DNA from: Amanita rubescens
Lineage: Eukaryota; Basidiomycota; Agaricomycetes; Agaricales; Amanitaceae
Reading direction: 5' to 3'
DNA length: 64,000 bases
NCBI GenBank assembly: GCA_015039365.1
Contig: WION01000010.1
Location: forward strand, 806,001-870,000
Shown here: piece by piece, positions 9,802-22,911 of the stretch
Position numbering within the stretch: position 1 is the first letter of the stretch
Layout: each line of letters opens with the position of its first letter
Translations under genes and position numbers: made by a program
The notes under the pieces: generated by a model
Seen by the model: the letters and a program-made list of their open reading frames with translations, nothing else
Told to the model about the DNA's origin: nothing
Database searches by the model: none

Positions 9802-12430
9802 TAGACCAGCCAGTTGAAAGCACCTCTAGGTTAGGAGGCGGAGGTAAGGAAGGAAATTGGGCGGAGGGGAAAAAATCGCTTGAAGGGAACCGGTGATGGT
9901 GGATAAATAGGAAAGGACGTAATGCGCCCGTTTTAGTAAGCACTGTTCAAATGCCGCCCTCCTTTGAGACCCCACACCTTATATACCCAGTGCTGTGAAA
10001 TACTACCATACTCAAGATGATTCCAGTGATTCCTCAGCTTTTCGAGTCAGCTTTCTTGCTTATCAAGCCTTTGTCCTGCAAAGTTTTTTGCGACAAGAAA
10101 TAAGGTTAGGGTTCGTAGCCCTGATGCGCTAGGCTGTGTGGGAATGCCGTTGTCGCTGAAACACGTTGCGCAACACTCGGGGACTTGCAATTGACGTCTC
10201 TTGACTCGGGATCTCACCTCCGTGGCGTTACTCCGAGCCCCTTCCCTCCCTCTATCATGCCGTGTGCCAGCACCGCAGTTCCTAGTACACTTGGCCTATC
10301 CTGGGAGCAGTGCTCCACAAGGAGCACGACGTGACGACTCAGTGACTGAATGATGCTCCCTTACAAGCGACCCAATATTACGGACCTTGTCACTCTGGAT
10401 TCGTATACGCCGTGGCGTTTAGCCTTTCACACATGGATAAGCGCTGTCATACCTCGGCAGGGACATTTTTAGATAGATTGTGAGAAATGGCGACATCCTA
10501 GAATGTTCCCGGGGTCGGCTTCGCCAAATAGTGATTTTGCAGCCAGTTTTTTCGTGCTTGCGACCTACAACGTGTAATCGATGATCACAATCACCTTGTG
10601 GAAGGACGGCTGAGGAAAAAAACGAGGAAGCGAGACAATCAGGGCCGATCATAGCAAGCCCTTGGTTTCTTAAGCAAATGGAGATGTCGCAATATCACCG
10701 CCCTCTTTAGTTAATAGTAGTATTTTTGAACCTACCATTGACCAATTTACCATCACATTCATAGTCGCCTCTTCCTTCGACTCCAGACCTAGAACATTCG
10801 TGAGCAAGCTTGAAGACATCCTTACATTCTGCACGGTTCTCGGTGACTCGGGCTACATCGGCTTGAATCACGCAAGTGCGACGGGCACGTTGGCTGCGGA
10901 TCGGAACTGGGACCCTATAACCAGCGAGGGTGTATTCTTTCATGATCCAGGTAAGTCGCCATCAGATCTTCATACCGGGCTGTTTCGCCTGTCTTTTAGA
11001 AATGCTAAAATTGTAGTACTTGCATTCATCGGACATGGCTTTGGGCATGTAATTACTCGTTACAGGACGTTCCGGACCGCGCGTGCATTGACGGATCATG
11101 ATTCATGCGCCAAGCCCTGAAAATGGACGCGAAACAGGTGTAGTGCGAGGGACGCTGGAAATATATTAGACATATATAGCTTTGAAAGGTTGTACTCATC
11201 GCAAACGTGTAACATCCAACATCGGAGCTTTCTGAAGCCAAATTGGCAGGAAAATCTACTAATGTGTAGACCACTGATTTTCATTGATGGTCTCGGCAAC
11301 TGTGAATTTGGGTGGCAGGCCGTTTCAACGATGCGTGAAAAGTCTTCGCCTCATGATTTAGGAATGAGACATATACGCTGTATGCGTGGGGGTTTAAATT
11401 AATGTGCAGTGATGCCCCGATCAGTACTGTTAACCAACGTTCGAGATGAAATCGTTTATTCTAGCACTCACTTCCTTGTTCGCGGATCATCTTGATTCGG
11501 CTTGGTCGTGACTTGGTCGCTTAGATTTTGCTTACATAGAATAGGGTGCCGCCGCCCCAGATATATATATGTACCAGATATTTTCAGCATGAGGTATCTT
11601 CTTGACAGGTTGCGCTGGTATGCCTAGGAGAAATGATTTCATGAGTGCGCCCAGACGAGATGTTCGTGACTCGCCTTAAACAAAAACGACCGTTGCCTCA
11701 GAGTCTTCCAACTCTGCGCGTGCGGTTGATCCAATTATTACTTACAGTCATATCCAGAAAATGCGGACGAACATTTGGTCGCAAGTAGAAAGCAGAGTGT
11801 AGAGATGATTGACGTGAGCAACTCGCAAGTCTTATAGTTTTGTAAGAAAGTCCATATCTATGGGCCACTTCGATGCTGTACTAAGCAGTTACATACCCCA
11901 GACTCGGACTCCAGTGTGGCGTTCTGCTTACTAATCCTTGCCCAAACAAATGATACATTCCATAAATGGGAAAAGCCCTATTGCGGTCTATGATCATTGA
12001 TACGCATCTTTTACGAAACAAAATTTCCTCTGCTCGTCACATCCTTCTTAATGACTCCTATTTTTCAGTGCATTATAATTTGCGTACAGCAAAAGGTTGG
12101 ATAACTACAACCAAACGGATGCCGGACGCTATACTTATCCATAGTTGAACCATCAGTGCTGTGACGATTAATAAATCCAATCCATATACTTCTCATACTA
12201 ATAGCAGTCGCTGTATACAATGAGTGGTTTTACGGCGCGTCGCGCACGTTCGTTTAGCCATCTTCGGCAACTTCCTTGCTTAAATTAGTAATCCGAGAGA
12301 TACGGCGAAAAATGAAGGAAAAATCGCCCCTTATGTAGTGCGTAAGCCGCACAGGACGCTTGTCATGACCCTAATCACTGCTGTTCGCATTATCATCTAA
12401 CGCCTTACGGCGCTCGAAGAGCCAGGATCC
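9802..12430. other. Long interval, no supported gene
   Basis: Only short open frames occur. The best is a minus-strand frame at 10707-10943 (78 residues, four Cys), which lacks recognisable family features, so it is not called. The region just before 12431 should contain the promoter of the SET-domain gene. Confidence 0.4.
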
Positions 12431-13932
12431 ATGATATCAGGACAACTCTGCACAGTCCGTCCAACGCCCTACGGCGGCCGCGGTGTATACGCACAGGCAT
12501 ACATCAAATCGGGAACATGCGTACAGCAGTGCCCAGCACCTTACGCTTATGTTATCGCGCGAAAATTCAGGAAGGAGGTGTGCGCATGGTGCTTTAAATA
12601 TGCCTTCGAACATGGGAAGAATACGTGGGGGTGGAAGTACGATGCGATGGCTTGCGATGCCGCAGGACATTTTCAAGGGACCGAAAAACAAGGCTTTCGA
12701 AGGCCCGATCACAAAGGGAAGGTCACCGGCCCAAAATATGCCGGAGTCTCGTTTTGCAGTTCAGAATGCCGTAGCGATTGGTGCTTCGAGATGGATTCTG
12801 GGGGTTTGTACGCCGCCTTGGGGTCAACCGCGGAAAAACTCGCGGTCTCTGATAAGGAAAGAAGGACCGCGGACGTCTCTTCGTCTGCTGTGCCATCAGT
12901 TATGGACGAAGCGGATGGCCTCGCACTGCTTAAGACTATACAACGGCATTGGTTATATTCCACGGACGTGCTCCTATCTGCTATTCATCATCATGAACTA
13001 TTTTCCATTATGGGCGACACACCGATCACCGTTGCCCGTCAAACTTTGTCCAATCAGGAACAGCTTGACTTGATCTGGAAACAGGCTGAGCTTCTTTACA
13101 CACCTGGTAAAGGTCAATCGCGGGATTTTCTCCGGCTTCAGGGAGAACGATTGACAGAGTTTGAGCTTGACACAGCTCAATTCGTGATTTCAGCACTCGT
13201 GAGGCATTTCTCGGAAGAAAATGCCGTAGATTCAAAGACCGTCACTGACCGAAGTCTTCCAAGCGGACCGAGAGTGACGTGGTCCGAAATGCTGGAACTC
13301 CAAAATAACGAAATGGAGACAGCGCTGCGGAAGCCGGAGATAATAGCGGCACATTTGCGTGTCTACGGATTCGTGAGGCGAACTGTCGAAGCAACTTTGC
13401 ACGCAGTACAAACAGAAGGGGTCATCAACCGCGATTGGACCAAGCTACGAACCTACGTCGAAAGGAGTGAATTCATACGCGCTGTGCTCGGAAGAGATCA
13501 CGGGAATGTATTTGGAATCTGGGACATGGCGATTCAAGGCGATAGCGAGATGCTTGGGTGGGGGATGTACATCCGGGGGTCTTATTTCAATCACGGTGGG
13601 TTTTGGTTCACAGATCGATCGACTGCTGTTCACATCATTCTTTTTTTCGACTCACAGATTGCTTTCCAAACCTGAGGAAACAGCGCGTCGGGAGAATCAT
13701 GAATTTCTATACCACAAGAGATATCATGCCCGGAGAAGAAATGTGCATCGCATACATCGATGTCAATGATACTGTCCTCCAGAGGCGAGATGAGTTGAAG
13801 AGGGAATGGTATTTTGACTGCGCCTGCTCCCGCTGTCAGCGAGAACTCGAGATAACGGGAGAAGATACCGAATCAGCCGTTTCCGCCGATGTTGTTATAG
13901 ACTCTGGGTACATTAGTTTGGTTGAAGATTAA
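12431..13932 (+). CDS. SET-domain protein, SMYD/SET5-6-like
   Basis: Two exons (12431-13595, 13658-13932; 62-bp intron) give 479 residues. The intron restores the key SET motif: SYFNH from exon 1 joins D and CFPN from exon 2, giving the NH...PN catalytic/cofactor-binding signature. It is followed by TRDIMPGEEMCIAYIDVN, the typical end of the SET fold, and a post-SET cluster FDCACSRCQ. The N-terminus reads PTPYGGRGVYAQ, the usual GRG start of split-SET proteins. A Cys-rich insert (CAWC, then FCSSECRSDW) takes the place of the MYND finger. Such proteins are lysine methyltransferases of histones or other proteins. Substrate cannot be read from sequence. The sum of exons is a clean multiple of three. 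Confidence 0.88.
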
Positions 13933-16900
13933 ACGCCAGCGTGACTCAATACACTCAGTCTTCATCTTCCAAGGCACGAACTCATGTGATATGATGGAAA
14001 GAAGTGGTTTAAAACCCTTTCGTCCTGTCATATGCTTCTTTTCGGATTTCGGTTGCATTGGCACTTGCCACGGGAAGTCAATCAGACCAACGACGCCCAG
14101 GAACTGAAGGTAGTAAATCCGCAACATTAGGCTTCCCTTTTTCCTTAATCCTGATTGCCTCCTTGTATCCACGTTGGCAGCCCTGAACTAACGGTTAGCC
14201 GACTGCCGCTATGATCGAGGTAGAGATCCTGGCGGCACGCCGTTGCAACGTTGCCTTGGTGGTACCGACAACAGCAAGTTACGGAGAGGGGTAGTTGGGT
14301 CGACTCTACATAGCATCCAGCAAGGGTATTTCCGCCGCATTTTGCCCCACAATAGAAGCTTTTTTGACGGGTCTAAACAACAAACCTTGTAAGTTCATTT
14401 GGAAAATAAATTCTAGCTATAGCAAGGAAGAGACATTAGGATCTTCGTTCCCGGTAAATTATTTTACGCGAAGTGATTGAGTTTACTGCAGTATGATGAG
14501 CTAGCGTGGACCGCGCGTGTGATCAACATGCACATGATATTGTTTTGCGAGAGAGATCTGATTATGTACTGCTCTTTGCCAGAGCGAATACTGTGCTCAT
14601 TAGAGACTTCCGTCAGCAAGATATATACGTGAGAAGAACATGGGGTATGGGTGGGAGAACTTCTCATTCCACGCCTATTCCGTAAGGGATCAGAGTCTTA
14701 TTTGTGATGCTTCCCCATGTCTGCCGGTGTTTTGATAACGGAATGGCGAGTAAGACCGCGCCCGGGGGTCCGGGTTGTCAATCACCATCATGATATAATG
14801 CCTGATATGAAGGTCAATTCGGGCAATTGTAAAGCATAGTGTGAATATGTCATTGGTGACAGCATTATGTTCAGCCACCAGTGTGCAGGGAACTGCATCA
14901 TTTACGGCAATGACGCTCAAAATGACCGCAGATAAGCCAGTGTATCAGTGGCATTGTCACTTGACTTTAGGGCTCCAAGTCTAGATGTTCTTACTCCAAA
15001 TTGTGATTTGCGTCTTGTGGTTCTAAAGTCGTGAGCGGCGATAAGACAGCGTTGGAGCTGCGATGCAACCTAATAATCTCCTATGCACCTGACTTCATTC
15101 ACCTGATCGAGGCTATTCATAAAATAAAATGGTGTCAGTATTGCATTCGGCCTGCTTCGAAATGAGTGGGAAAGCTGGGACACATGCGTCAGGGGAAATT
15201 CGGGCCAAGGAGAAACTGAACGATGTTCGCATTGTGTAATTGGCTTGTTAGGCATCGGAACAACGCCTGGTAAGCCGGCAACGGAACGTTTGACGTTGTG
15301 GGCGTCAATCCGTCCATTCCATCGGAATATCTTCTAAAGCATTGCAACCGATGATGAAGAATGAATGGTATATTAGATCAGGGCTGCCCCACCGGGGCTG
15401 TCTTTTGTTACAATAAAATGAACTGTCGCGGTTCTTACTATAAAGCCACCAACTCGACTCCCAGTGGTTCTGCAGGGAATGCAATATATATTGACCAGAA
15501 TTAACCATATGGTGTTGACTAGAATTATTTGCTAAATGCGCGGATAATTTTGGCGGAAATATGGAGGAAGAAGATAGAACCGATGAACGACAAGGAAAGG
15601 ACAAGGACGATGAACGGGTCACTGAAATTTACAAGTCAGCTATGGAAGTGTTGGGGATTCGAAGGACGTACACCCGAAGACCTGGGGAATCGTCCGTGTA
15701 GAGCTTGAGCATCGTGTTCGATGACCCGCCAGCACCCGCAGCGCGGGTGGAATTTGGTCTTGATACTTGTGCACCAGCACGTCGTCTGCGCGTTTAAAAC
15801 GAATCAAGTAAGCGATTTGTCGTATGTATTGTCCGTTTTAGAAAACTGTACCGAATCTGAGCACCGGATGGCTTTGCAACGCCCGTCGCAGGCGCACGTC
15901 CGGAACCGTTGGCAGGGGATGAGTCAGAATCCGACTATGGTCGTATAAGTGTGTATACGCTTCATAGAATACAAGAATTCTTACCATGGTGCTGGAAATA
16001 TGAATAATAGAGTTCTTGTTGCAAGTGCGCTGGCGGCAGAAGTGAAAACACGTTTGGATGACTGTGGGAACTTCTTGCCATTTCAAGATGTGACACGTAT
16101 TCAAGTCATGGATTGTGGTACTCTGATTACATAGCTTCGTGTAAGGTATCTAAGATACAGCTGTGCAGGAATTAAATGGAAATACCAAAACCATTTTGAA
16201 TTCATCAAATAAATACCAACTAAAGATTATAATGAGTAAGTGCATTTTTCAGTGTCCCTTAGGGTCTTTGAATGATGCGTGAGAGATTCATGCGCTGGAT
16301 TCAGACATCCCCGACGTCGCATCCCGTCGCTATCGGGATGAAGTAGGATGAAGTGGCTGGCCAAGATTGCCCTTGCTTTCCGTCTCCTTCACACTTGATC
16401 TAGTCTGTTGAGTTACCAGCAACATCGGAGTTCAACAGGTCAAGTTGCTATCGTTATGTTCGCGCGGACGAAAATTTTCTTTCTCAGCGGTGTTATTATC
16501 GCGAGATTTCCCGATGGAATTTGATGAATGGAGACACCATGGCGCCTCGTGAAAGAGGTGAGTCGGTATCTGTCAGGTCCTCCATTTCCCGTTTTCTAAC
16601 TTCCTGTACCAACAGCTCCGAGGATGTACGTCGGCTGTCGAGTTCTCACATCGCCTCTGTTCAATGGTGTTAATTTGTTAAGGTGTGGTTGGTTACATCA
16701 AGCCTCCCAGACTTGTTTGGCTTTCTATGTCTGATACCGGACACGAGCTTGAACACGAGGCAAGGTCTATCGACCCGAGTTACCGACGGGGTCCGATCAT
16801 GTGGGTCTCTGGTCTCTCTATCAGAGAAAGCAACTGATGGTTTTCCGCTACTGGGTTGGGCTAGATTTAGTTCGCACACCCTCCTTTCGGGGATCATGCT

Positions 16901-17355
16901 TCGAATAAGAGACTAGAGCTGCGACCGCCATCAATCATTTCTCCGTCTGCTGTTAAACTTATCTATCTATGGGTTTTGATCTTCTATCAAGCAATCTCCT
17001 TTCCACGCCAACAGTTTGGGAGTGCCTTTACAGTTCCATTCATCAACTGTGACAGTGACGACGAAAGCAGGGACCCGTGGGCATGCCGTTTCCGTCCAAC
17101 ATGTGTGGTCCAACCTCCGAGCTGTGTGTAATCACCCGTTCGCTTAGTACCCGTGGCATACTTAAATCATCTCGTTGCATCCGTCAGAATGTTAGGACTT
17201 TTCGTCCGCCTACCGTCTCCCCGATCTACATCATCTTCAATTTGTTGCCGCTCCTTCTACACTATACCCCGAGCTGGAACGTCTCTAGAACACCAGTCAA
17301 ATAATTTTATTCTCCCGTATACCCCAGGCAGCCTTTCTTTCTTCTCGGCTGAGCC
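13933..17355. other. Long interval, no supported gene
   Basis: Over 3 kb with only short frames below about 105 codons. None has a family signature, and none can be spliced to a longer product that I could recognise. Promoter and 5' leader of the RING gene starting at 17356 are expected at the right end. Confidence 0.4.
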
Positions 17356-19803
17356 ATGCTCACCCTGAATTATGGCTCAACATGCGACGTTTGTCTAGAG
17401 CAATACGGTGCCGACCATAAAGCACCGTACTCTATATACTGCGGACACGTCTTCTGCTTGGAGTAAGCATGCCTCTATCTTATCCATCCAAATGGTTTAC
17501 AAAAAGCCTGGTACAGTTGCATTAATCGCATCTCGCCTCCTGAATGTCCTTTGTGTCGAATGGCGTATACTCCAGGGTCATGCTTGAAACTTCATGTCGA
17601 TATGTCAGCCCTTTGCCCCACGGGGCGCGACAGAGAGGCTCGTAGGTTTCAGGAAGCCATAGTAGAGGTCACCAACCAGGGATCATCACAGACATATTTG
17701 CGGCAGCTGATTACCGATTGTCGGAATTTTTTGCAGGGCCAGCCTCGTTCAATGGTTCGTCGCTTATCAGCCTCGTGTATTTGGTCATCCAATATATCCT
17801 TTATTCTTGACAGTACGCGGACTTGCGGGTCATCTGCAGAATAGTATCGTATCTCTGCGATGTCAAGTCAAACCTAGTCGACCAAAAAGTCGAAGTGGAG
17901 TCGCTCAAAACCGAGATCGCGCAGCTTACTGCGCAGAGAGAACGTCTCCAAAGCCTCGAGGATTTGAGCGAGCAGGTTTCCCAGCTAGCAGCAGACAAGT
18001 CCGAACTGCAGGGCAAACTTGAGTCGTCAGAATCTGCTCGTGACAGTGATAAACAAGCCGCTGTGGATTTGGAGCTGAAGCTGAAGGAACATGTCGCGCG
18101 GGCTGAGAACGCCTATCAGACACTCTTGGAGTACGTTTCTTTTCTCCCCGATGCGGATTAATTGCTGAAGTTTCTTTGTAGTCGAGTATGTGTCCCTCTC
18201 CATTCTCTCAGAGTTAATCTTTGACTGTGCATAACAGTATAGCTGCGTCGTTCAGGAGTACGCCGGCCTTAATCAAGAGCTTAGGGAACTTCGGTTGAAG
18301 CTGTATGATCGTGTAAGGTCCGCTATGGATCCTTCTAATCCTGGTGTGCTTTCGCGTTCTTCCCCTCGTAACAGCGACACAGAAGAACCTATTCTTGACT
18401 TTGATCAACCCCGCTCTCGTATACCGCACTCTCAGGCTCCAGAATCTCATATGGCTCCAGCACCCGATCCATTCGATAAGATTGCCCTTGCCAACAGTGG
18501 TGCACCCTCTACTGTATCGGATGGTAGGAAGGGTCTTGAAGGCGACGAAGTTTACTCTCGTAAGAAACTGGTCAGATGTGGCTTCGCAGATCATCCCCGG
18601 TCATGCCAATGTGATGACGAACTCGAGCACTCCTCAACTCCGCCCCCGTCCTATCTGAAGCGAACAACTATGCCGAGGCCGACCTTCATCATTGAGCATG
18701 CCAATTCGGGAGCTCGCCGACGTGGGTCCCTTTCGGGTCCAATCGGACCCGAGATGCAAAGCGGGTTGTCACGAACTGCGCCTAAGAACCAAGAATATGG
18801 AAATCAACCTGATCGTATACGGATTCGCTCCTTTTCTGACGTTTCGCCTATTCCAAGCCGCCCTCCGAGCAGGGGTCGAAGTAGACCAAACGAGGATAGC
18901 ACGCCGCTGAACGAGCCTGTCTCACGGTCGGAATCTCCCAACCCTGATCATGATGTTTCGTCCTCCATACGCATTCCTACAACCCCTGCAGCCCCCCAGA
19001 ATGAGTGTGTACGGCGATTGTACAACATCCTGCAGAAACCACAGCCACAAGTCTCTTCATCGCCGCCTGAGCTTTCCTCCAGTTATGGCTCTTCTCATAG
19101 ATCTCGTCGCAGCGGGTCCCGGTCCCGGTCCCATTCCCGGTCTCGCACTGGCTCGACAGCCTCTTTCAATCCACCGCCAGCATCGCCACCGGCTCCATTG
19201 ACGGTCCCTACCAGTACCGTACAGCCTACCCACAATGTTCCGTATTCGCAACCTGCCCTCCCTCAACCATCTGTCATATCTCGCGCCAGTGATGCGGCGA
19301 TGGCGATTGAGAAATTCCAGAAAGAGCGGCAAATGGCGGAGAAGGCTCTCCGAGAGAAGGAAAAGGAGAAAGAGAAGCGGGAACACCGCAAGTCATCTGA
19401 CAAGGATACGGAAAAACAGGATGGAGAACGGGCTACGCGCAAAGCCACTTCAGGCACCACGACATCTTCCAACCGTCCTGTGACATCGACACTTACGCCT
19501 AGCCTATCGGGATCACCTCATCGGGAATCTTATGCTTCCGCGTCGTCCATCTCTTCTGCATCCGCGTCAGCTGCTAACATGCCTATCCAGAAAACATCAA
19601 TATCTTCTGCATCACACTCTCTGGGTCGCAAGAATTCGGTGAACACTCCATTCGCAAATCACCCCCGTCATAATCCCGACTCGCAACGTGATAGTAACGT
19701 GACTTATCAAGCGCCATCTTATCGACATGGATCTGGAAGCAGCAAGTCTGCCACTTCAACTAACATGCATAATACCAATACTGCTCCGCCGATTTCGGTC
19801 TGA
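17356..19803 (+). CDS. RING-finger, coiled-coil, Ser/Pro-rich tail protein (paralog 2)
   Basis: Starts MLTLNYGSTCDVC at 17356. Exon 1 ends at 17462, and the intron to 17516 joins CGHVFCL to DCINRI, giving the RING series CDVC..YCGHVFCLDC..CPLC. An intron from about 17755 to 17812 joins PRSM to YADLRVICRIVSYL. A coiled coil follows (VEVESLKTEIAQLTAQRERL to about 18129). To keep the frame between 18129 and 18238, a 4-nt microexon (TCGA, near 18181) seems required. The last exon, 18239-19803, encodes a long disordered tail with an RSRSHSRSR stretch, PP-rich blocks and a charged helix (KEKEKEKREHRK). It is likely an E3 ubiquitin ligase. It has the same architecture as the genes at 8.2 and 22.9 kb. 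Confidence 0.8.
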
Positions 19804-20798
19804 TCTAATTTAATGTTCTTCGGTGCTATTCATGCGAGGATCTCTACTCATCTTCACATCATCCGTCTTTGCCTGCTACTCTGGATGGACTGCCAGATTG
19901 GACAGCGAAGACAGCATATAACACAGCATTTTCAATTCTCTGTACATTATTAACACTATGTTTATTGGTTTCCGTTGTCTTCCTTTTTCGTTCATCCCGG
20001 TTCGCAAACTGTGGACATGTGCAATTTGTAAGCAATAAGACCTGTGGATATCCATCTTATACCATTTAAACTACACGGTAGATGTTCGCCATTAAGGGAA
20101 ATGAATTATTTGTGCATATAGTTGATTGATGGATAAGAATGGCATGTCTTGGGCGGCACTGGTCACAAGGTGTGGGGAAGATGTGGGGTAAGGAACCCTC
20201 AATGCTGTTGTATGGGCGAACGTCATGGTTATTCACGGCAGTATGGAACAGTACTGTCCCGGGTACATGCCATACGCTCTTCGAGACTGCTGTCATAAGG
20301 GGCGTGTGGAGATTTCCGAAAATACAAGCTACGATCAAATATACGCCTGATTAGCTGGCCCAGGGCAGAACTGGGGCGAGTAGATGCCGTATTTGTAGAT
20401 GTCGTTGCCTGGTACCTGTGGTATACGTCGCACCTGCGACAAACGTTGGACGGACCCCACAGGATAGCGGAGTTGTGTTTAATCATAGAACAATTGCACA
20501 GCTTGCAGTCTTCTGGGTCTATAGCGGGCGAACTTAACAGTGACGAATGGAGACATGTCACCGTGTTCTATAGATGGTATGCCGGATCTTGACGTTGTAT
20601 TGGCCGCGAGACAAATATGTCACCCGCGAGTATTCATTGTACAGATCCGAGGACTATAGCCTAGGAAACGTGGCAGTCATTCATAAGCATTAAACATGAT
20701 GCTGTATCATGACGATGACATGTCAAAGAGCTGATAAGGACAGACAATATGCGGAAAGTACAAAGGCCGAGAGTCCACGTGAATAAGACTCGGGTCAA
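19804..20798. other. Intergenic, no gene seen
   Basis: Holds the convergent 3' ends of the RING gene (left) and the VAMP7 gene (right). No other coding frame is convincing. Confidence 0.4.
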
Positions 20799-21791
20799 CT
20801 AGGATCGGCACTGAGAGAGAGTAGCGCCACAGAACTGTGCAATTAGAATCCATAGCAGCATCTGCAATAGGGTACGTCAGCGGTGTCTCATACTTTTGAA
20901 ACGACTTAGAATAGATGACTCACGAGACCAACCACGATGCACAGTGCCACCATCTTTCTGTCTCTCCACCACATTTGCCGTCGAACAGTCCGTGCACCAC
21001 GTCTAAATGCTGTTGCCCGGCCGGCCATCACGTCAGTCTTGTCCACTAATAGCTCAATCCGTTCACCGCGGTTAAGAATCTGCTCCACGTTTTGCACCAT
21101 AATGTCTTTCACTTGATTCAATTCGTTCTGGGCGCGTGTAAGCTCATCCGTTGGTGGCGCCGTGTTATACGTATGCATAAGGTTTGCAATGGTTGGCCCG
21201 AAACTGCCTTGTAATCCATAAGGCGGCATGTCTCCGGACGAAGAGGAAGGGGCGGATAAGAACTATTGAAGCGTCTATCATTAATTTCGCGTCAATATTA
21301 ATCTTTCTGGGAATTACCTTGTGCTGTAAATCCGTTAGGAACGCGAACGGTATTCTCCTATTAGCACCGTTAATAATACGACCATGAGAGGAAGTAGCTT
21401 TGGGACCTACCGTCCGGCTGCGGCATCCGCTATCACAAGGTACGTGATACCAGCTTCTGAGATGTAGTGGAATAGGTATTGTTCCCATGTATACGTCAGT
21501 TTACTAGTTGGGCGTGAGTAGTGTCTCTCGGTATTCGGTAGCAGTGTAGCACAGACCTGTCATTTGGAGGTATCTTCGACAGAATTGTCTGCAGTGCTGT
21601 GAGCGCCTCGTCAATTAGAACTGGCATGCCATATGGGAATCGTCCTGCTATACCTTGCGAAAAGTCTCGCTTGTCTCCTGAATGCTCGGCCAAAATCAGG
21701 GTGCCTCTAGCTACGACGGCATGTATCTGAAATGTGTTATGAGCAATTCTTGCATCATCAGAGTATTGATCTCGAGACTTACCAACGACAT
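20799..21791 (-). CDS. VAMP7-type longin R-SNARE
   Basis: Seven exons on the minus strand (21791-21783, 21726-21654, 21596-21557, 21503-21411, 21357-21318, 21262-20924, 20861-20799) sum to 219 codons, 218 residues. The first exon is only 9 nt (M-S-L), giving the family start MSLIHAVVARGT. The longin domain includes AEHSGDKRDFSQ, ILSKIPPND, YLFHYISEAGITYLV and RIPFAFLTDLQ. The R-SNARE helix reads TRAQNELNQVKDIMVQNVEQ, with the zero-layer Arg in the following ILNRGERIELL. After RRQMWW there is a C-terminal membrane anchor (MVALCIVVGLMLLWILIAQF). These proteins drive fusion of vesicles with vacuole/endosome and plasma membrane. All splice sites are GT..AG and the phases agree. Confidence 0.93.
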
Positions 21792-22911
21792 TACGCTTCA
21801 ACGTCAGGAGGAGGGTGGTAGCGCTGACACTGCCACGGTGCCGTCGGCATACGGTTACCTCGCATTCAATTCCCACGGCTGAGTTTCGTCTTTTCACAAC
21901 GTCAACGACAATGAAAAATCTTATCCGAGGCACTGGGGGAACATACCAAAAAAAAAACTAAAAACTGAAAGAGGTCAACCACAGCGAACAGTTTTCAGTA
22001 TATGGTAAAAAGCTGATGAGCCTTTCAGGGTAAACCGTAAGTGGAATATGACACGTCTTTGATGTCATTCAACGGTCGAATGCAGAAGGAAGGAGAAACA
22101 GGAACAACAAACAAATACAGATGGCCCACAGCTAGGCGCTTGCCATCCGATAAATTCCGAACTCTTTTTACTATTACCTCACGCAGACCCCTCTATGCTT
22201 TGTCTTGAATCAAGTTACCAAATCACATATCAAATTTTCTCGACCATCCATAACCGAAAGCCAATGGAACAAACCGCTCTAATTTCGCTCTCGGGACGAC
22301 AACACGGAACACCCAACCCGACTTTCTGACTTTGAAAAAGATAACATCTCGTACTTCCCACTGTGATCGATAAAGAGAGTCAACAAGCATCTCTGAGAAT
22401 GGAAGAGGGACTGATCTCACCCCTGGCTTATCGCTATACTATTAGGACTGCCAAATACATGTCTTTGGAATAGCTGGACACAGCAACTTGTCCAGATACG
22501 ATTCTATCATTCCTTGTATACGGCCGCCCAAGTCTCGAACCTGGAAGTTTACCTAACACGTTGTCTGATGCTCAATTGGGGCCATACTAACTCCGATATG
22601 TTGATCGATAACAGCAAGTCCGACTTGGTTGTCTGGATTTGGCCGTTCATGCACATATGCACGCAGATGCGCTAGGATTAGCTGAATTACAAGGTCCAGA
22701 TTACAAATGTCATGATTGCAGTGCTATATTGACACAGTATTTCCAACATACAACCTACGTTACCAGACGCAAGTAAAAATGCCCGTGAGTGGGGTAGTAC
22801 AATACATACATAACGTGAATTGTCATTTGAGTTCTTATCGCCGTATAATCTTTTCGTTAGTAAACCAAGCAAAATGCATGCTCTCTCCCAAAAGGAGGGG
22901 TATTATTTTCC
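21792..22911. other. Intergenic, no gene seen
   Basis: Between the 5' end of VAMP7 and the 3' end of the third RING gene. Only short frames without family features. An A-rich run sits at about 21949-21967, upstream of VAMP7. Confidence 0.4.

Noticed and set aside
10707..10943. Small Cys-containing minus-strand frame
   Set aside because: Considered as a small secreted protein, but it has no signal peptide and no recognised cysteine pattern.
20906..21933. VAMP7 pieces first looked like a decayed pseudogene in three unrelated frames
   Set aside because: Six GT..AG introns join all pieces in phase into a complete 218-residue SNARE.
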